Positions 1 to 11,878 of a DNA stretch of 64,000 nt are shown here, piece by piece. Each line of letters starts with the position of its first letter. Position 1 is the stretch's first letter. Source of the stretch: Sisyra terminalis (taxonomy: Eukaryota; Arthropoda; Insecta; Neuroptera; Sisyridae); assembly GCA_958496175.1 (NCBI GenBank), contig OY292278.1:25978001-26042000 (forward strand), in the 5' to 3' direction. The position numbers were made by a program, and so were the translations under genes. Under the pieces are notes generated by a model. It saw only the letters and a list, made by a program, of their open reading frames with translations. It had not been told where the DNA came from and searched no databases.

Positions 1-166
1 GAAATTTGGGCTTACCTGTTGGTAAATCTCAGAGCTTCTGTTAGCTGGTCGCTAGTTGTCTCTGTACAAAATTGGCCTTGATCAAACCTGCATCAACCTA
101 CAGCAACAATTAGCGGTCGGTTAACAGAAGCTCTGGGATTTACCGTTATGTTAGGTCAAATTTCGT
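1..166. repeat. Inverted-repeat element (MITE-like), left edge at or beyond the window start
   Basis: Bases from about 1-65 (GAAATTTGGGCTTACC... CAGAGCTTCTGTTAGC) are the approximate reverse complement of 105-166 (GTTAACAGAAGCTCTG... AAATTTCG). Short loop, no ORF. Confidence 0.75.
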
Positions 167-556
167 TCATATTTTTAACACAGAGTTTAACTTCTATGTA
201 AGTCTTTCTTCTTTCCACTGTACAGGAAAGGACAAACCGCACTAGAAGCAACTGATAGTGTCATCTACGTAAGAACAAATTTGGACTGAACTAAACAAAA
301 TGCCACAATTACTGGGTTGAACGAAAGATTTATATATATGTCTCTCTTCCCTATTGTGGGCAATGAAACAAACGAAGAAAGTAAAATGCAAGCATGTGTT
401 TGAAGCGTTTATTTGTGTATGCTAGCGCTCATCGGCACTCTATTACTAGCTGTTATTTTTAGTTACTAATAAAAACTACTAAAAATAATTTTAAGTTATA
501 AAAACTTTGTCTATTCAGATGGTGCTTCAGAAGGTATTCCAATCCTGTAATTAATA

Positions 557-698
557 GTCTACTGGTGGTCGAGTGGTTTGGGTGACCACTCCAAAACTGG
601 TAGATGTTGGGTTCAATATTCATATTAAGCAAATATTCAATATTTCTCGATTATGGATTTTTTGGACTAAATTAGTTATAAAGCGATGGTAAATAACA
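557..698 (+). repeat. tRNA-derived SINE, copy 1
   Basis: Head matches a tRNA with A-box-like tggtcgagtggt and a changed B-box (gggttcaat); body runs through atatttctcgatt and ends in ggtaaataac, as in the other copies. Confidence 0.8.
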
Positions 699-741
699 AT
701 TAAAAAAATATCTGCAATGTATGATGGGACATGTGTAAAGA

Positions 742-856
742 TTTAACGCCGCCACAAGTGGCCATAAGTGTGTCTAGAATACTAACTAACTAAAACTATG
801 GTCTTTTATGCTAATTATCAAAGTTAGTACTCTAGACACACTTGTGGCGGCGCCAC
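742..856. repeat. Short inverted repeat with GCCGCCACAAGTG arms
   Basis: The left arm (gccgccacaagtg, then aagtgtgtctaga) pairs with the right arm (tctagacacacttgtggcggc). Both arms carry AGTACTAACT-like continuations. Probably a small MITE. The open frame over 808-1059 is a by-product. Confidence 0.65.
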
Positions 857-1201
857 ATCTTGATATACACCCCAAGATGCATTGCAGGATTGAAATACCT
901 TCTCTTTTATTATCTTACTCTAGATTTTCTTATTTCTTTTTTCACGTCATATGCACGGTCTATTCATATATACATTTCATCATCATATTCTTCTTAACAC
1001 TCCCTCCCTCCAACTGTATAATCACTGTTACTTCCCTGGAAAATTTCGGTGCTCAATAGAAATGATATATCTTCCTGTTAGGAATCACTGATATCTAGAA
1101 AAAAATGTGAGCTAAACTTGGGTTTAATAGATTGTGAATGATTAGATTTAAAAAAAAATAGCTTCTGCCCTTTCAAAAACTAATGATTTAATTGTTTTCA
1201 G

Positions 1202-4185
1202 AAAAGATCAAAAATCGAGCCCATTTCTACGTGTACTGTGGCGTTTGTAAGGGAATGAAGCCGGGAAAGCTACGAGTTCGTTGCGAAATATGTAAGAGTG
1301 GTGCTTTTACAGTCGACACTGATCCACAATGTTGGGACGATGTTTTGGAACCAAAGCGTATCACCGGTGTTTGTGAAGTCGAACACCAAACCGGAGACGA
1401 TCCAAAAGTATTTTTTTTAAATTGATAATTACTTGATAATGATTTCAATAATATTCAGTAAATATCTTGGCATGTTTTAGGATAAAATTTTAATTTTATT
1501 TAATATTCGGAAAGTTTTCTTCTTTGGAAGCTTTTAGATCCATTAGTTAATAAAAGAAAGTGGGTCATAAAGACATAGAACTTCTACTAGAGTAAAATGT
1601 CTTAATGATGTAAAGAGAGTCTTATAAATTAGAAGTCTTCAGTTTTTCTCAGTTTATATTCAGTCTTGCGTTTTCGATTAGCTTTATGACTCTATTTTCT
1701 TATATTACCTCTATGGTTCAGATGGTACTTGAGTAAATAGGAGAATTAGTTGAAGATGTCCAAATGAATTGAACACAAAATGAAGTTAATAGCTTTTAAT
1801 TAAATTTTAAATTATTATCTATTGATATAATGGATTGCAATTGTTATCTTAAATAATTTTCTTAAAAAGCAGGAAGTGGACCAGGATATCGTCTATGCTC
1901 AATTTTACTTCAAGTGTGGTGAACACGCGACACAAGGAGAAACTGACCAAGCCGTTCCTTTGTATCTAATTAAACCAAACATTCATGAAATTCCTTGTAT
2001 CGCGTGCACGGATTTAAGGTAAAGAAGATTTTTTAGAAAAATCTTCAATATCAACAACATTTTTATTTTTAGTGATCTAGTCTTAGTGTTCCCTTGCGAA
2101 CAAGGACATGTAACTTGTATAGATTGTTTTCGCCAATATTGCGGTTCGCGTCTTCGAGATCGCCAATTTTGGCCGCATCCGACTCTCGGTTATACTCTCG
2201 ATTGTCCAGCTGGATGCGAAAATTCGTACATTGCCGAAACTCACCATTTCCGTTTACTAAACGAACTTCAAGTAAGAACCTAAACGTTGCTAATTTAAAA
2301 ACAATAGTCATTTATATTTTCTTGAATTTAGTATAATTTATACCAACGATTTGCTGCCGAGGAATTTGTGTTACAGCAAGGAGGAGTATTCTGTCCGCAA
2401 CCGGGATGTGGAATGGGACATTTAATCGATGCAGGTTGCCAACGAATCACTTGCCAAACATGCGGGGTAAGCCTTTTAAATTTAAACATGATTTTTTACA
2501 ATTATTGAACTACGATTTTTTCAATTTCATTTATAGTTTATAATAGTTTTATAGCTCTCTTAATAAGTTAGTATATAGAGAAATAATATAGCTCATAGAA
2601 TATATAAAAAGAAATTTCTTTGATCATCTAAGCACCAGTGGAGAAGTAATGACGACTTTTTTTGGTTTTAGTATACCTGGTCTCCTCGTGAAAATCAAAA
2701 TACGGCCGGTGGGGCGGAGGGTTTTGGCAGTTTATGGCGAGGAGTGTCCAATAACGCACATATTTCACGTTGGGCTAGCAAAAATCCTTCTGATTCTTCG
2801 GTTGTAACAAAGCTGTGCCCCAAATGTGGCGTTCCAACAGAACGAGATGGTAATTTTAAAGTTTTATTTTTTGTTGACAAAATAGTTGATACATAAATGG
2901 TCAATCACAGTCGGGGTGACCACTTTATAATAAGGATAGAGAGCTTATTTAATCATTTGGTAACAGCATTACTTTAATATGACTCTGGCATTGCTTTTAG
3001 AATAACAACTTTAAATCTTCGTAGCTATTTTTAGTTTCTCATGGATATTTAGGAGAATTTTTGTTATTACCATACTTTTTAGAATTATAACAACAAAGGA
3101 CTCTAGACAACTCTAAAGTTAATAAAAAGTGAAATATAGAACTGAAATATATAAAAACTTAAATATAGTTTGTTTCTTCACTAATTCTAGGGACATTATT
3201 TTTCTCTGAATTTCCATGGCTTAACAGTTTTCTAAGAATTGTGTGTCCTCTGCTTTCGTAATTTATGACCCTTTAGAAGTTAAGAAGATTTAAACAAATA
3301 AGAATTAAAACGAAGATGTCTTATGAAGTGATTTTACTGTGTAGTATATCTAGATCAGGGGTGTCCAACATGATTTTTTGGAGGTCCAGATTTAGATTTT
3401 TATTACTTCAACGAGTCAACGGAAATGTTCAATAGTAAAGCAAAAGCAACATTTATGCATAGATGGCTTCAAATTTAATAAGTTCTAGGATCGGATGGTA
3501 ACCCGAAGGCCGTATGCTGGACAAGCTTGATCTAGACCAGGGGTGGGTAAACTTAATATGATTGACGTAGTATGATCGACAATAATTTTTTTATGTATAT
3601 GCGATCGAATTCGAAAAACTTGTTAGGCTCAAGTCCCTTTTAAAACAGTCAAATCTGGCCAAGTTGCATTTGGTCGGATTTTCAACTTTGTTTTTAATTT
3701 TATTTGTGAATTAATCGGTTTATAATGAAAATTTAGCTACAAAAGAGAAAAGTATACCATATTAGAATTGAAATAATAAAAAAATCGCGAAAATAATAAA
3801 AAACAAAGTCGAAATTGCAATACTTTTTTAACGATTTAGTAAATCGATTTAAAATTTTCACAGGTGCTTTAGGATTAAATAAGGGACATTCTACTAAATT
3901 TTTAGTTGCCTGGTAATATTTTGACATACCTCCATAGCATCCTTAACTTTGATTTAACTCATGTGATTAGTGGTTACGGTTACAACATGTTAATCTCATT
4001 ATTTTATAGTTTTGAATATTCCGTGTTCCCCTACATTTAATTTTTTGATTATTTTTGGATTTTATTTTATTTCAGGAGGTTGCATGCATATGATATGCGC
4101 TCGAGGCTCATGTAAGTTTCAGTGGTGCTGGGTTTGTCATACAGAATGGACCCGCGACTGTATGGGTAGTCACTGGTTTGGTTAA
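1202..4185 (+). CDS. park: Parkin, RBR-type E3 ubiquitin ligase (3' six exons, N-terminus outside window)
   Basis: Exons by GT/AG splicing: 1202-1407, 1873-2018, 2073-2271, 2332-2466, 2672-2849, 4076-4185 (stop TAA 4183-4185). Phases agree and give 323 residues; the upstream exon must end in phase 1. Order: RING0 ([29 protein letters not shown]), RING1 ([28 protein letters not shown]), IBR ([21 protein letters not shown]), REP tryptophan (ISRWASK), and RING2 (CPKC, GGCMHM with the catalytic Cys, [13 protein letters not shown]). These match parkin residue by residue as I know the family. Parkin is activated by PINK1 at damaged mitochondria and ubiquitinates outer-membrane proteins. The full protein is usually about 465-480 residues, so the ubiquitin-like domain and linker are missing; no exon for them is visible in 1-1201. 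Oddities: no second zinc-ligand set in the IBR, and Gln at the position of human E444. Intron 2850-4075 holds two hAT-like MITEs. Confidence 0.96.
3356..3529. mobile_element. hAT-like MITE, 174 bp
   Basis: Starts CAGGGGTGTCCAACATG and ends with the near-complement (reverse strand CAAGCTTGTCCAGCATACGG). Flanked by ATCTAGAT (3348-3355) and ATCTAGAC (3530-3537), a near-perfect 8-bp target duplication. Lies in the last parkin intron. Confidence 0.75.
3626..3830. mobile_element. Palindromic MITE family A, copy 1 (right end decayed)
   Basis: Starts GGCTCAAGTCCC and carries the shared core (ACTTTGTTTTTAAT, the ATAATGAAAATTTAGC stretch, AAAAACAAAGTCGAAA). The right terminus cannot be found. Lies in the last parkin intron. 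Confidence 0.75.
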
Positions 4186-4271
4186 AATCTCAATCAAATA
4201 GTGCAACAATAATTTCATCTGTGATTCAAATGACACTGATTTTTTATTGACTGTTTTTTAATTAAATATAC

Positions 4272-4277
4272 AATAAA
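4272..4277 (+). terminator. Parkin poly(A) signal AATAAA
   Basis: AATAAA lies 87 bases after the parkin stop codon, a normal distance. It is the first canonical signal after the stop. Confidence 0.7.
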
Positions 4278-4291
4278 GAATTAAGAAAGAT

Positions 4292-4297
4292 TTTATT
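4292..4297 (-). terminator. Poly(A) signal AATAAA for the minus-strand exon 4331-4741
   Basis: TTTATT on the plus strand reads AATAAA on the minus strand, about 35 bases after the minus-strand stop at 4331-4333. It overlaps the predicted parkin 3' end, so the two transcripts should meet or overlap here. Confidence 0.55.
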
Positions 4298-4330
4298 TTT
4301 CTTAAAACCCTTAAATCTATCGTTTTTCTT

Positions 4331-4741
4331 CTATTTAGAATTAATTTCAGTTTCATCGTCTTGAGTTATATCAATGACTTCTGATTTTAATTTGATATCA
4401 GTTCTGGGATTTAAATGGATTTCAGATTTACTGGGAGTTCTTTTTGTTCTTTTGAGATATTCAGAGTGCATAATCGATGTGAGAATTTTATTTTGGGTGG
4501 CGATTAAGTTTCGGGTATTTTTCAATTCGGCCGACTCGGTAGCCAAGTTCATTGTGTTTGATGTCAAAAAATCGTTGAGGAATTGGCGATTAGCATTGGG
4601 CAAAGGCAAGTTGAACATTTCAGGGGAGTACATTTCCAGGTAGCGGTTGGGTGATTCGTTTCGATTCAGGAACTCATTCGTGATGATTAGCTCGAGCACC
4701 CGTTTTTGAATTTCTTGGTCCTCCTTGGATATTTGTAAAGT
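4331..4741 (-). CDS. Terminal exon of an unidentified minus-strand gene (136 codons plus stop)
   Basis: An open frame of 136 codons ends in TAG (4331-4333). It starts just after a good acceptor (tttcag, AG at 4743-4742) with the first codon in phase 0. The peptide begins TLQISKEDQEIQKRVLELI, has an amphipathic Leu/Asn-rich middle (NLPLPNANRQFLNDFL), a stretch that could form a coiled coil (ATESAELKNTRNLIATQNKI), a basic stretch (EYLKRTKRTPSKSE), and an acidic tail (IDITQDDETE). I do not recognise the family. It could be an alternative last exon of the HMG-box gene (no convincing phase-0 donor was found in that gene's last exon) or the 3' end of a separate gene whose upstream exons lie between 4.8 and 12.7 kb. 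Clean splice site, composition and nearby poly(A) signal favour real coding. Confidence 0.6.
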   Translation of the reverse strand, partial: TLQISKEDQEIQKRVLELIITNEFLNRNESPNRYLEMYSPEMFNLPLPNANRQFLNDFLTSNTMNLATESAELKNTRNLIATQNKILTSIMHSEYLKRTKRTPSKSEIHLNPRTDIKLKSEVIDITQDDETEINSK

Positions 4742-6130
4742 CTGAAACAGAAAATAGGAAGGAATGGAAGTGGGAAAAAGACATTTTCGGGATATTTTTA
4801 TGAGAAAGACAAAGTTTTGACTATTGATTCAATAATTGAACATTTATCACTTTATTTGTCTTAAACTACCTCATTTTGGATATAATTGTAAATGATTAAA
4901 ACTTAAATTATCGACGTGAGTCCAATTGTCCATATTTTTTTTACTTTCGTAACAGATTCCTCTAGATAGAAATTTAAAAAAAAAATATAAAAATTAAACT
5001 ACCTACCACTTCTTCAAAATTTGATTTTTTTCCAAAAATATATAACTTTTTCTATTTGATTTTTCCGAAAATTATTATTTTTCCTTTTGATTTAGAGAAA
5101 AAAAAATTGTGTTTGATAGGGTATATCAATTTTTTAATTCTGATATTCATTTTTTAAGAATGAGGGTTTAAAAAAATTTAGACATAAAGTATACAAGATG
5201 TTTGATACATTGTTTATATAGAAAAAAAATAAAATTATTATTTTTTCTCTTTCTTAAAGTATTTGCAAAAATACAAAATTTAATATTTAAATGAAAAAAA
5301 AAAATAGAATTTTCACTACAAATTTCAAAATTAATTTTTAATTAAAAGGGTTTGGTATGTTTCAACTAAAACCAGAATAAATTGAAAATAATTTCTAGCG
5401 TTTTGCCATAATTTTGATTTTTTTTAAAACTTCTTTCATTCGTTCTGTATCCAATAGTAAGCAATATATTTAAAAAAATACCTTTCAGTATTTCATTTTT
5501 TAATTCAGTGTTTTTATCAGAAGATATCTACCTAATATTTGATGAACTACAAAATTATTGAAAGAGATACACAAAGTAGATTATCATATATAATATATAA
5601 CAAAAATATATAACACTACCATGTAATTAAACATTTAAACATATTAAAGTATTATGAGAAAGGAAGTAAATGGATCTATTATTTTGTGAAGAGCTCTTAA
5701 CTAGATAGCTAAAAGTTTTTTGATACAAACATTTAGCAAATTAGTAAAAGTAGTTAAGGGTTTTTTATAAGGGATGTTGTTGAAAGGAGGATGAATAAGT
5801 CAAGTTTTTGAAAAGTTCAAAGATCACAAAAGTTTTCTTGTAATTGTAAAACAAAGTTGACAATTAAGTCTACTTTAAAAAAAAAAACGCTAGTCAATAA
5901 AAATGTAAAAATAATTCGTTAAATATTCTGGTGTTGGTTGAAGCAGAACAAACCACATAGAAATAAAAACTAATTTTGGAAGTTGAGGTGATAGTTTTAT
6001 TACCTACTTATTTAATTTTTGCAATTTTCAAACAGCACAAAAAGTTCAATAAATATGTAATTGAAACGCGTGTGATATTAGATTTTTTTGAGCTAAGATA
6101 GTAAAAAGCTTCCCTTTTCTAATGTATGAG
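4742..6130. other. AT-rich noncoding sequence, nothing recognised
   Basis: Poly(A)/poly(T)-rich runs with stops in all frames. No splice-supported exon or clear repeat was seen. Confidence 0.5.
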
Positions 6131-6132
6131 TA

Positions 6133-6832
6133 TTAGATTGAGCCAAAAAATTGACTATATTTATTTAGAAAGATACATCAAAAATATTATTTAGGATGAC
6201 AACAAAAATATTGTGAAATTTTGAGCCTTTAATATTAAATAACATTTTAATTAATAATTTGATATTAAAAGGTCTATAATCGCCATTTTTGATTTTTCAA
6301 ACCAATTTTTTCCGATTTTTTCTTTAACACTTTTGAACCACCAAATTGAAGGAATTAAAGAACATATATTCTTGACGGAAATACAATGCTCTACAAAAAA
6401 GGTCTTGTAACATTTTTTGTTGAGGTTTAATTTTCTGTAAGAATAAATTAAAATTTTACTATCAATACCATTAGTCAATGAGCTACAAAATTCCAAAATT
6501 AACAAATCAAACCGTAGAAACAGATCAATGTTCAAGGCTCGATTATAAGGAATCGGGTTGTTTGACGAAAATTTATAATAAGAAATTTTTTGTGGAATAT
6601 TAAATTTTCTTCAAGAATATATTTTGCTTAACTCTTTCAGTGTGGCGGTTCAAAAGTTTTAAGAAAAAAATAAATTTAGCATTGAAAAATCAAAAATTGC
6701 GATGATAGACCTTTTAACATCAATATTGAGGACTTAAAATTTCTCAATATTTTTTCCACCTTAAGTAACATTTTAGCATACTTTTAAAAAAAAAAGTTTT
6801 TTTTTCGTCCAGGCTAAAAAATATATTAAGTA
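6133..6832. repeat. Inverted-repeat element, about 700 bp, arms about 250 bp
   Basis: 6133-6385 (gagccaaaaaattgac ... aaaaggtctataatcgcc ... ttgaaggaattaaag) is the diverged reverse complement of 6565-6832 (ttaactctttcag ... gcgatgatagaccttttaa ... gtccaggct). A third arm occurs at 47494-47690. Confidence 0.6.
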
Positions 6833-6839
6833 CTTTTTT

Positions 6840-9800
6840 TTTCGATACACGATTTGCCAAACATCTTGTATAACTTTTTCAATGATACACTTTTCAAAAC
6901 GATTTTTTTTTTAATTCAACTATTCTCAACCTTTATTAAATAATAATTTATAAAAGAAACTTAACATTTGGACCAAATTTTGATTCTTTTAGGCCCATTT
7001 TGATTTTATGTTAATATGAATCTTTAACTCTAAATGTTACATTGATTATTTTATAACAATAGTCATTGTTTTTTTAAAATTTTTTCTTCCAAAAAGAGAA
7101 TATATATTTGTACAATATAATAATCTGGTGTTACTCTTAAAATCTAAACTCATTTAATTACTTTTGAAATTCGATTATCTAATCAATTAAATTTCAAAGA
7201 CTGATTCTATTTTTTCACAATCACATCTGATATATCTGTAATATAACTATGCAACGATATTTTCCAACCCTCCATTGAAAACAGGGGGTTCGCTTGAAAA
7301 ACAATCGTTAATATTTTATTCTACTTATTACACTCTATTGATATCATGTGGACCATTTTTGATAAGATTAATATTATAATATATTTCATAAATGTTTTTA
7401 TACTAATTTTTTTTTGTTAATAATAAAAGACAAGAATATGAGTAAATAAAGTTTGATTTGTTGGAAGCATTAAAACTATTTTTTTTTCAATCGAAATAGA
7501 ATCACGAATTAAGATACATACAACATATCGCGGAAGCTCCGAAAATGGAAAACAAAACTAAATATTTTGGCATATTTCATTAGAATTTCCATCACAAGTT
7601 TTCAGTAATTTGTAAATAAAAAAAACGAATTGTAAATTTTTGTTCAAAGAAATTCTCTCTTCTCAAATGCATCATTTTCCTTATTAAGGAAAAAAATTGT
7701 AATATTGGAACGAAGAATGCAAATGTATTCTGAAAAATGAAGCATTTAAGTAATTTTTTCTTATATTTTGGTTTTCATAATTTATATCTATTAAAATTTT
7801 AAAAAGTTAATAAATTAATATTAAGGCACAATATCAATAATTATTTTTTTTGAAAAGGACATTTAATTAAAATATTTCCAACAATTTCCGTTTTTATTTT
7901 AACACAGAAAAACCCGATTTTTTCGATTTTCATTTAGGTTTCGAAGTTTTTCTGTTATAATAACGACAAATTGACTAACTAACAATTTTAAATCTTTTTT
8001 TTCTATGTAGTTTATAACATTTTTTTTACTATTTTTTTTTTATTAAACATGCATGAAGTCCAGTTTAAAATACACAAAAATAATCTTATCAAATAAAATT
8101 ATATAATGAATTCAAAAAAAATTTCGAATATTATATGACTTGGTCTATGAAATAACTTCAAATAAAAAAAAATAAAAAAACGGAATTAAAGAAATAAAAA
8201 AACGAAAATATTTTCATTGCGATTTAATAAATGTTATAAATAATGACAATAAATAGTACGAGTAAATAGCAATATAAAATACAACCAATCAGGTTAAATA
8301 TTGTTATAAATTCGCAAAAAACTTGTGTTAAGTGAGGTGATAGTCGATGGTTTAAAAATTAAAAAAACATAGGCATTTCTGTAAAGTGGCATTCGCCCTC
8401 CAGGATGAATTGAAATCTAAGAATGTGGATTAATCTGTATCGAGGTCTTATGGAGTTGTTTCTCATTTTGTGATCGATATTGGTTGCAAACCTCAAAAAA
8501 TGTTAAAAAACGTAAGTTCGTATCCCCGTATTTGGTAGAAAAGTTGTTTCAATATTAAATGAACTTCTTGAAAAAGATATTCTAAAAACTAAATTCCCAC
8601 TAAAACTACAGGAAAATCCATAAAAATAGTCAACATATACGGCAAAAACGACCATTTGATATATTTTTTTTAAAAAAATAGTTGGCAAAAGTGACTTGTG
8701 TATAAACCTTTTTTAATGAGTTTGATATTTTTCGTTACAATTATTTATTTTCCACGACGGTTTGTGAGTTTAGATCGTTTTTTTCAAGTATAAACTTTTA
8801 CCGATCAGAACCAGTCTCCATCCTATATAGCATAAAAGTGATATAGACTAATCCACTCTTTTAATTTTCAAATTTTCCTTGAAGACGAATGTTATTGAAA
8901 AATATATGTTGCAAAGATTTTTTGGTTTTTGAGTCACCGCCAATTTCTCCTCAATCCCACGCTATGTTGCTGATTCGTAACAAAATTTAGCTTGACCAGT
9001 TGTCATATATAACCCAGACGACAGTTCGTAGATGCACATTTTACATTACATTTCTAATAACAAAGTTTAACCCTCCCATTTTTCGGTTATTGATCCTATT
9101 AAAAAAAGGCATTTTAAAGTTATTAAAGGCTTTTTAAATGTAATAATTTCAAAATGTCTTTACTTTTAACGACTTCTAACGGATTTTTGAACACTTAAAG
9201 TGCCTTTTTTTTAAATAGAAGAAATAACGCTGAACAAAATATTTTTTATAGCTATATAACGGAAAACATTACTTTGAAGTAATAAACCATGCAGTTCTAC
9301 TACGTTTATTTATTTAAGGCTTTTTTTAGTTTCGTTAACGTCTAACATATTCAAGTTTTGAATTGAAATACTAAACAGTTAAACATATCAATTTTATTTT
9401 TCCATGTTGGTAATAAGTAAACAAATAACCAGCAATAAAATAATCAGATCCAAATTTTTAGGAAGTGATGAAATATAATATTTTAAACAAATATTTGTAT
9501 AATGTGCATCTAAAAAGCGCCATCTAGTGTAAGAAAAGATTGAGTCTATTCTTGTGTTAATTTGTACTATTGCTCACAGACTTTAGTTAGTAACGTTAAT
9601 ATATAATATGAAACTTAATAAAATACAACTTCAGTTAAAAACAACAAAATTTAACTAAAAACATCTGGACTCAAATGAGATTTTTTTCTAAGTTTATACA
9701 GATAATATTTTTTAAGTACTAATTCTATTTAGTTTTTACGATACATTTTGTACCCATATATCAAAGTAACGAACCAAACGAGCTTTCGCCTCCATTTTAA

Positions 9801-10800
9801 GGCGCCGTTTTGATTCTTTACTTCAAAATTCATAATTTTGATAGTTACACAAATAGACAAATAGATTAACTGATTTTTTTATATTTTATTTTCCATTCAG
9901 ACTTATTTTGGCTAATTAATAATTGAAAAATTAGTTTTTCAATACCACCAACACATTTACTTCGTAATGTCATGCGTTTTTCTTTTTGTTTTAATGCGAT
10001 AGAGCTTTTCTGAAGACAGCGAAGTCATGAACAAATGAAAACATTAAATTTTTGATAAAAACCCAATGATTTTCAGAAAGAAATAAACAATGTTCTACAT
10101 AAATTTTGACTAAAATTGGTCCCGAAATTTTGCAAATCGAATGTGTGAAAATCGTCAAAAAACATTTCAAAAGGTTTTAGAGTGACAAAGGGAATTTTGA
10201 ATCGAAATCCTTTTTAAAGAGTATAAAAAGGCACAATTTAGTAATTTTGTCGGTTTTCTTCTTTTTTAATTGTTAAGTTTTTTTTTGTTATTCATAATTA
10301 CTTTTCTTTTTTAAATTATTAATTTTAATTTGGTTATTCATAAAATTTGGCTTCTAGTTTTTGGCGTTTTTGTAAAAGCCATTTTTATATAATCAATCCC
10401 TATCTACTTGAACTTACTGTAATTACATTGTATATTATAAATGGTAGTAATCATATTTTGATATTTTTAAACTTTTGATATTAGATAGATTAAAGACTTA
10501 ATACTAAATTAAGAAAATTATATAAAGACATAATAAAGGATAAACATTAATAAACTGTTAAAATAAAATAAAATCAAAAAATTAAAGCTGGAAGTATTCA
10601 GGATACTTGGTATACTGAAACAAGAAAAACAAAAATTAAAAATTTATTTTTTTAAAATTCTCATTGATTCAATTTCAAAAAATTGTTGAACATTAGTTTT
10701 GGGATCTCTAAATTAACTTTAGTGTCTCAGTGGGAAGTGGCGTCACCTGATCTATCTATTTTGAAGAAAAACATTTTCATTATTTATTGATCTTAATTTT
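6840..10800. other. AT-rich noncoding sequence, nothing recognised
   Basis: Low-complexity A/T sequence with short open frames of biased composition. No gene, tRNA or clear element was found in a reading by eye. Confidence 0.45.
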
Positions 10801-10810
10801 TTATTTTCAG

Positions 10811-10979
10811 TATTTACCGTCGCTTTATAACCACTAATGTCTTAAATGATTCTAGAGTTAATAAAAATCCGTTAATCGAGAAATATAAGAAATAAGAAAA
10901 TTTATTCGATACTAGATTGAAACTTATCACCTCCCAGATTTGGAGCGGTCACCTTAACCATTCGGCCACTAGTAGGCTA
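10811..10979 (-). repeat. tRNA-derived SINE, copy 2
   Basis: Reverse orientation: tatttaccgtcgctttataacc ... tggagcggtcacctt ... cggccactagtaggct. Confidence 0.8.
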
Positions 10980-11280
10980 AATTTAATTTTGTAAATTTTT
11001 TATTAGAAATCTGATTTTCGTATATTGTAGCAATAAAAAGTAGTCCCTTGTTAGTATAGAAATAAAGAAAACATTTGGCACTGTTACTTTCAGCACAAAT
11101 GTCGAAAGAATTTTATTTTACATGTAGTTCCAATTTAAAGTTTGCTAATATTAACTACATTTCCATTAAAATTAAGAGCTACTTTTTCAATTGTTGGCAG
11201 TCATTTCTTCGATTGAATTTATCCCGAAATCAGTTATAAACTTAAAATGTGATGGCTTTACTATTTTTTGAATTGTTATC

Positions 11281-11402
11281 TTACCGCGATTAAGGTATAT
11301 AGCGACTTTGGGGTTAGTAAAAAATTTTAGATAGAGAAATATCAAAATTTTGCTCAAAAGTTTTAAAGAGGTCACTTTGATCACTCGACTACCAGTAGGC
11401 TG
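11281..11402 (-). repeat. tRNA-derived SINE, copy 3 (degenerate)
   Basis: Keeps tatagcgactttgg, agagaaatatc, and gaggtcactttgatcactcgactaccagtaggct; the middle is deleted. Confidence 0.7.
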
Positions 11403-11710
11403 CTTCATTATTTTCAGTATGAGTATTGACTTAATTTAATCTGGTAATAGTTGAATAAACGATATGAATTGCGTGTTTAAATTTAAGAATATTAATAAAG
11501 CTAAAGTCTATCAATCCTAGCGAATTAAAAATGTAAAAAATCGATTTACGTAACCGGTAAACCCTTATTACCAAAATACTGGCGGAAAATTTCGAAAAAT
11601 TAAATTTAGAGAAATGACTGGGAATTTATTTAACACCAAATTTGTACTTTGTAGATAAACTTGTTTTCTACATCTACTGTCTATACGAACTATTATTTAC
11701 CTTACTTAAT

Positions 11711-11878
11711 CAGGCCATTCACGCTCCAACTAGTCAGACTACTAGTTGGATCGCCAAATGATCCGTCTAGTCCTACTAGAAATCCAACTTCCAACAACAC
11801 CATTCACGGTCCAACTTTAGATTGAACTTCGAAAGTCGGATCACAAGTTGGACTGCAAGTCGGAGCGTGAATGGCCTG
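11711..11878. mobile_element. hAT-like MITE, 168 bp, TIR CAGGCCATTCACGCTCCAACT
   Basis: The left end CAGGCCATTCACGCTCC is repeated as GGAGCGTGAATGGCCTG at the right end. The interior has repeated internal motifs (ccaact, gttgga, gtcgga). I see no clean target duplication. Confidence 0.75.

Noticed and set aside
808..1059. 83-codon + frame before the first visible parkin exon
   Set aside because: It overlaps an inverted repeat, has hydrophobic A/T-derived content, and shows no ubiquitin-like domain or phase-1 donor leading to 1202.
3538..3625. CAGGGGTGGGTAAAC at 3538 as the start of another hAT element
   Set aside because: Only one end is seen and the next 90 bp run into MITE A; no partner end or duplication was found.
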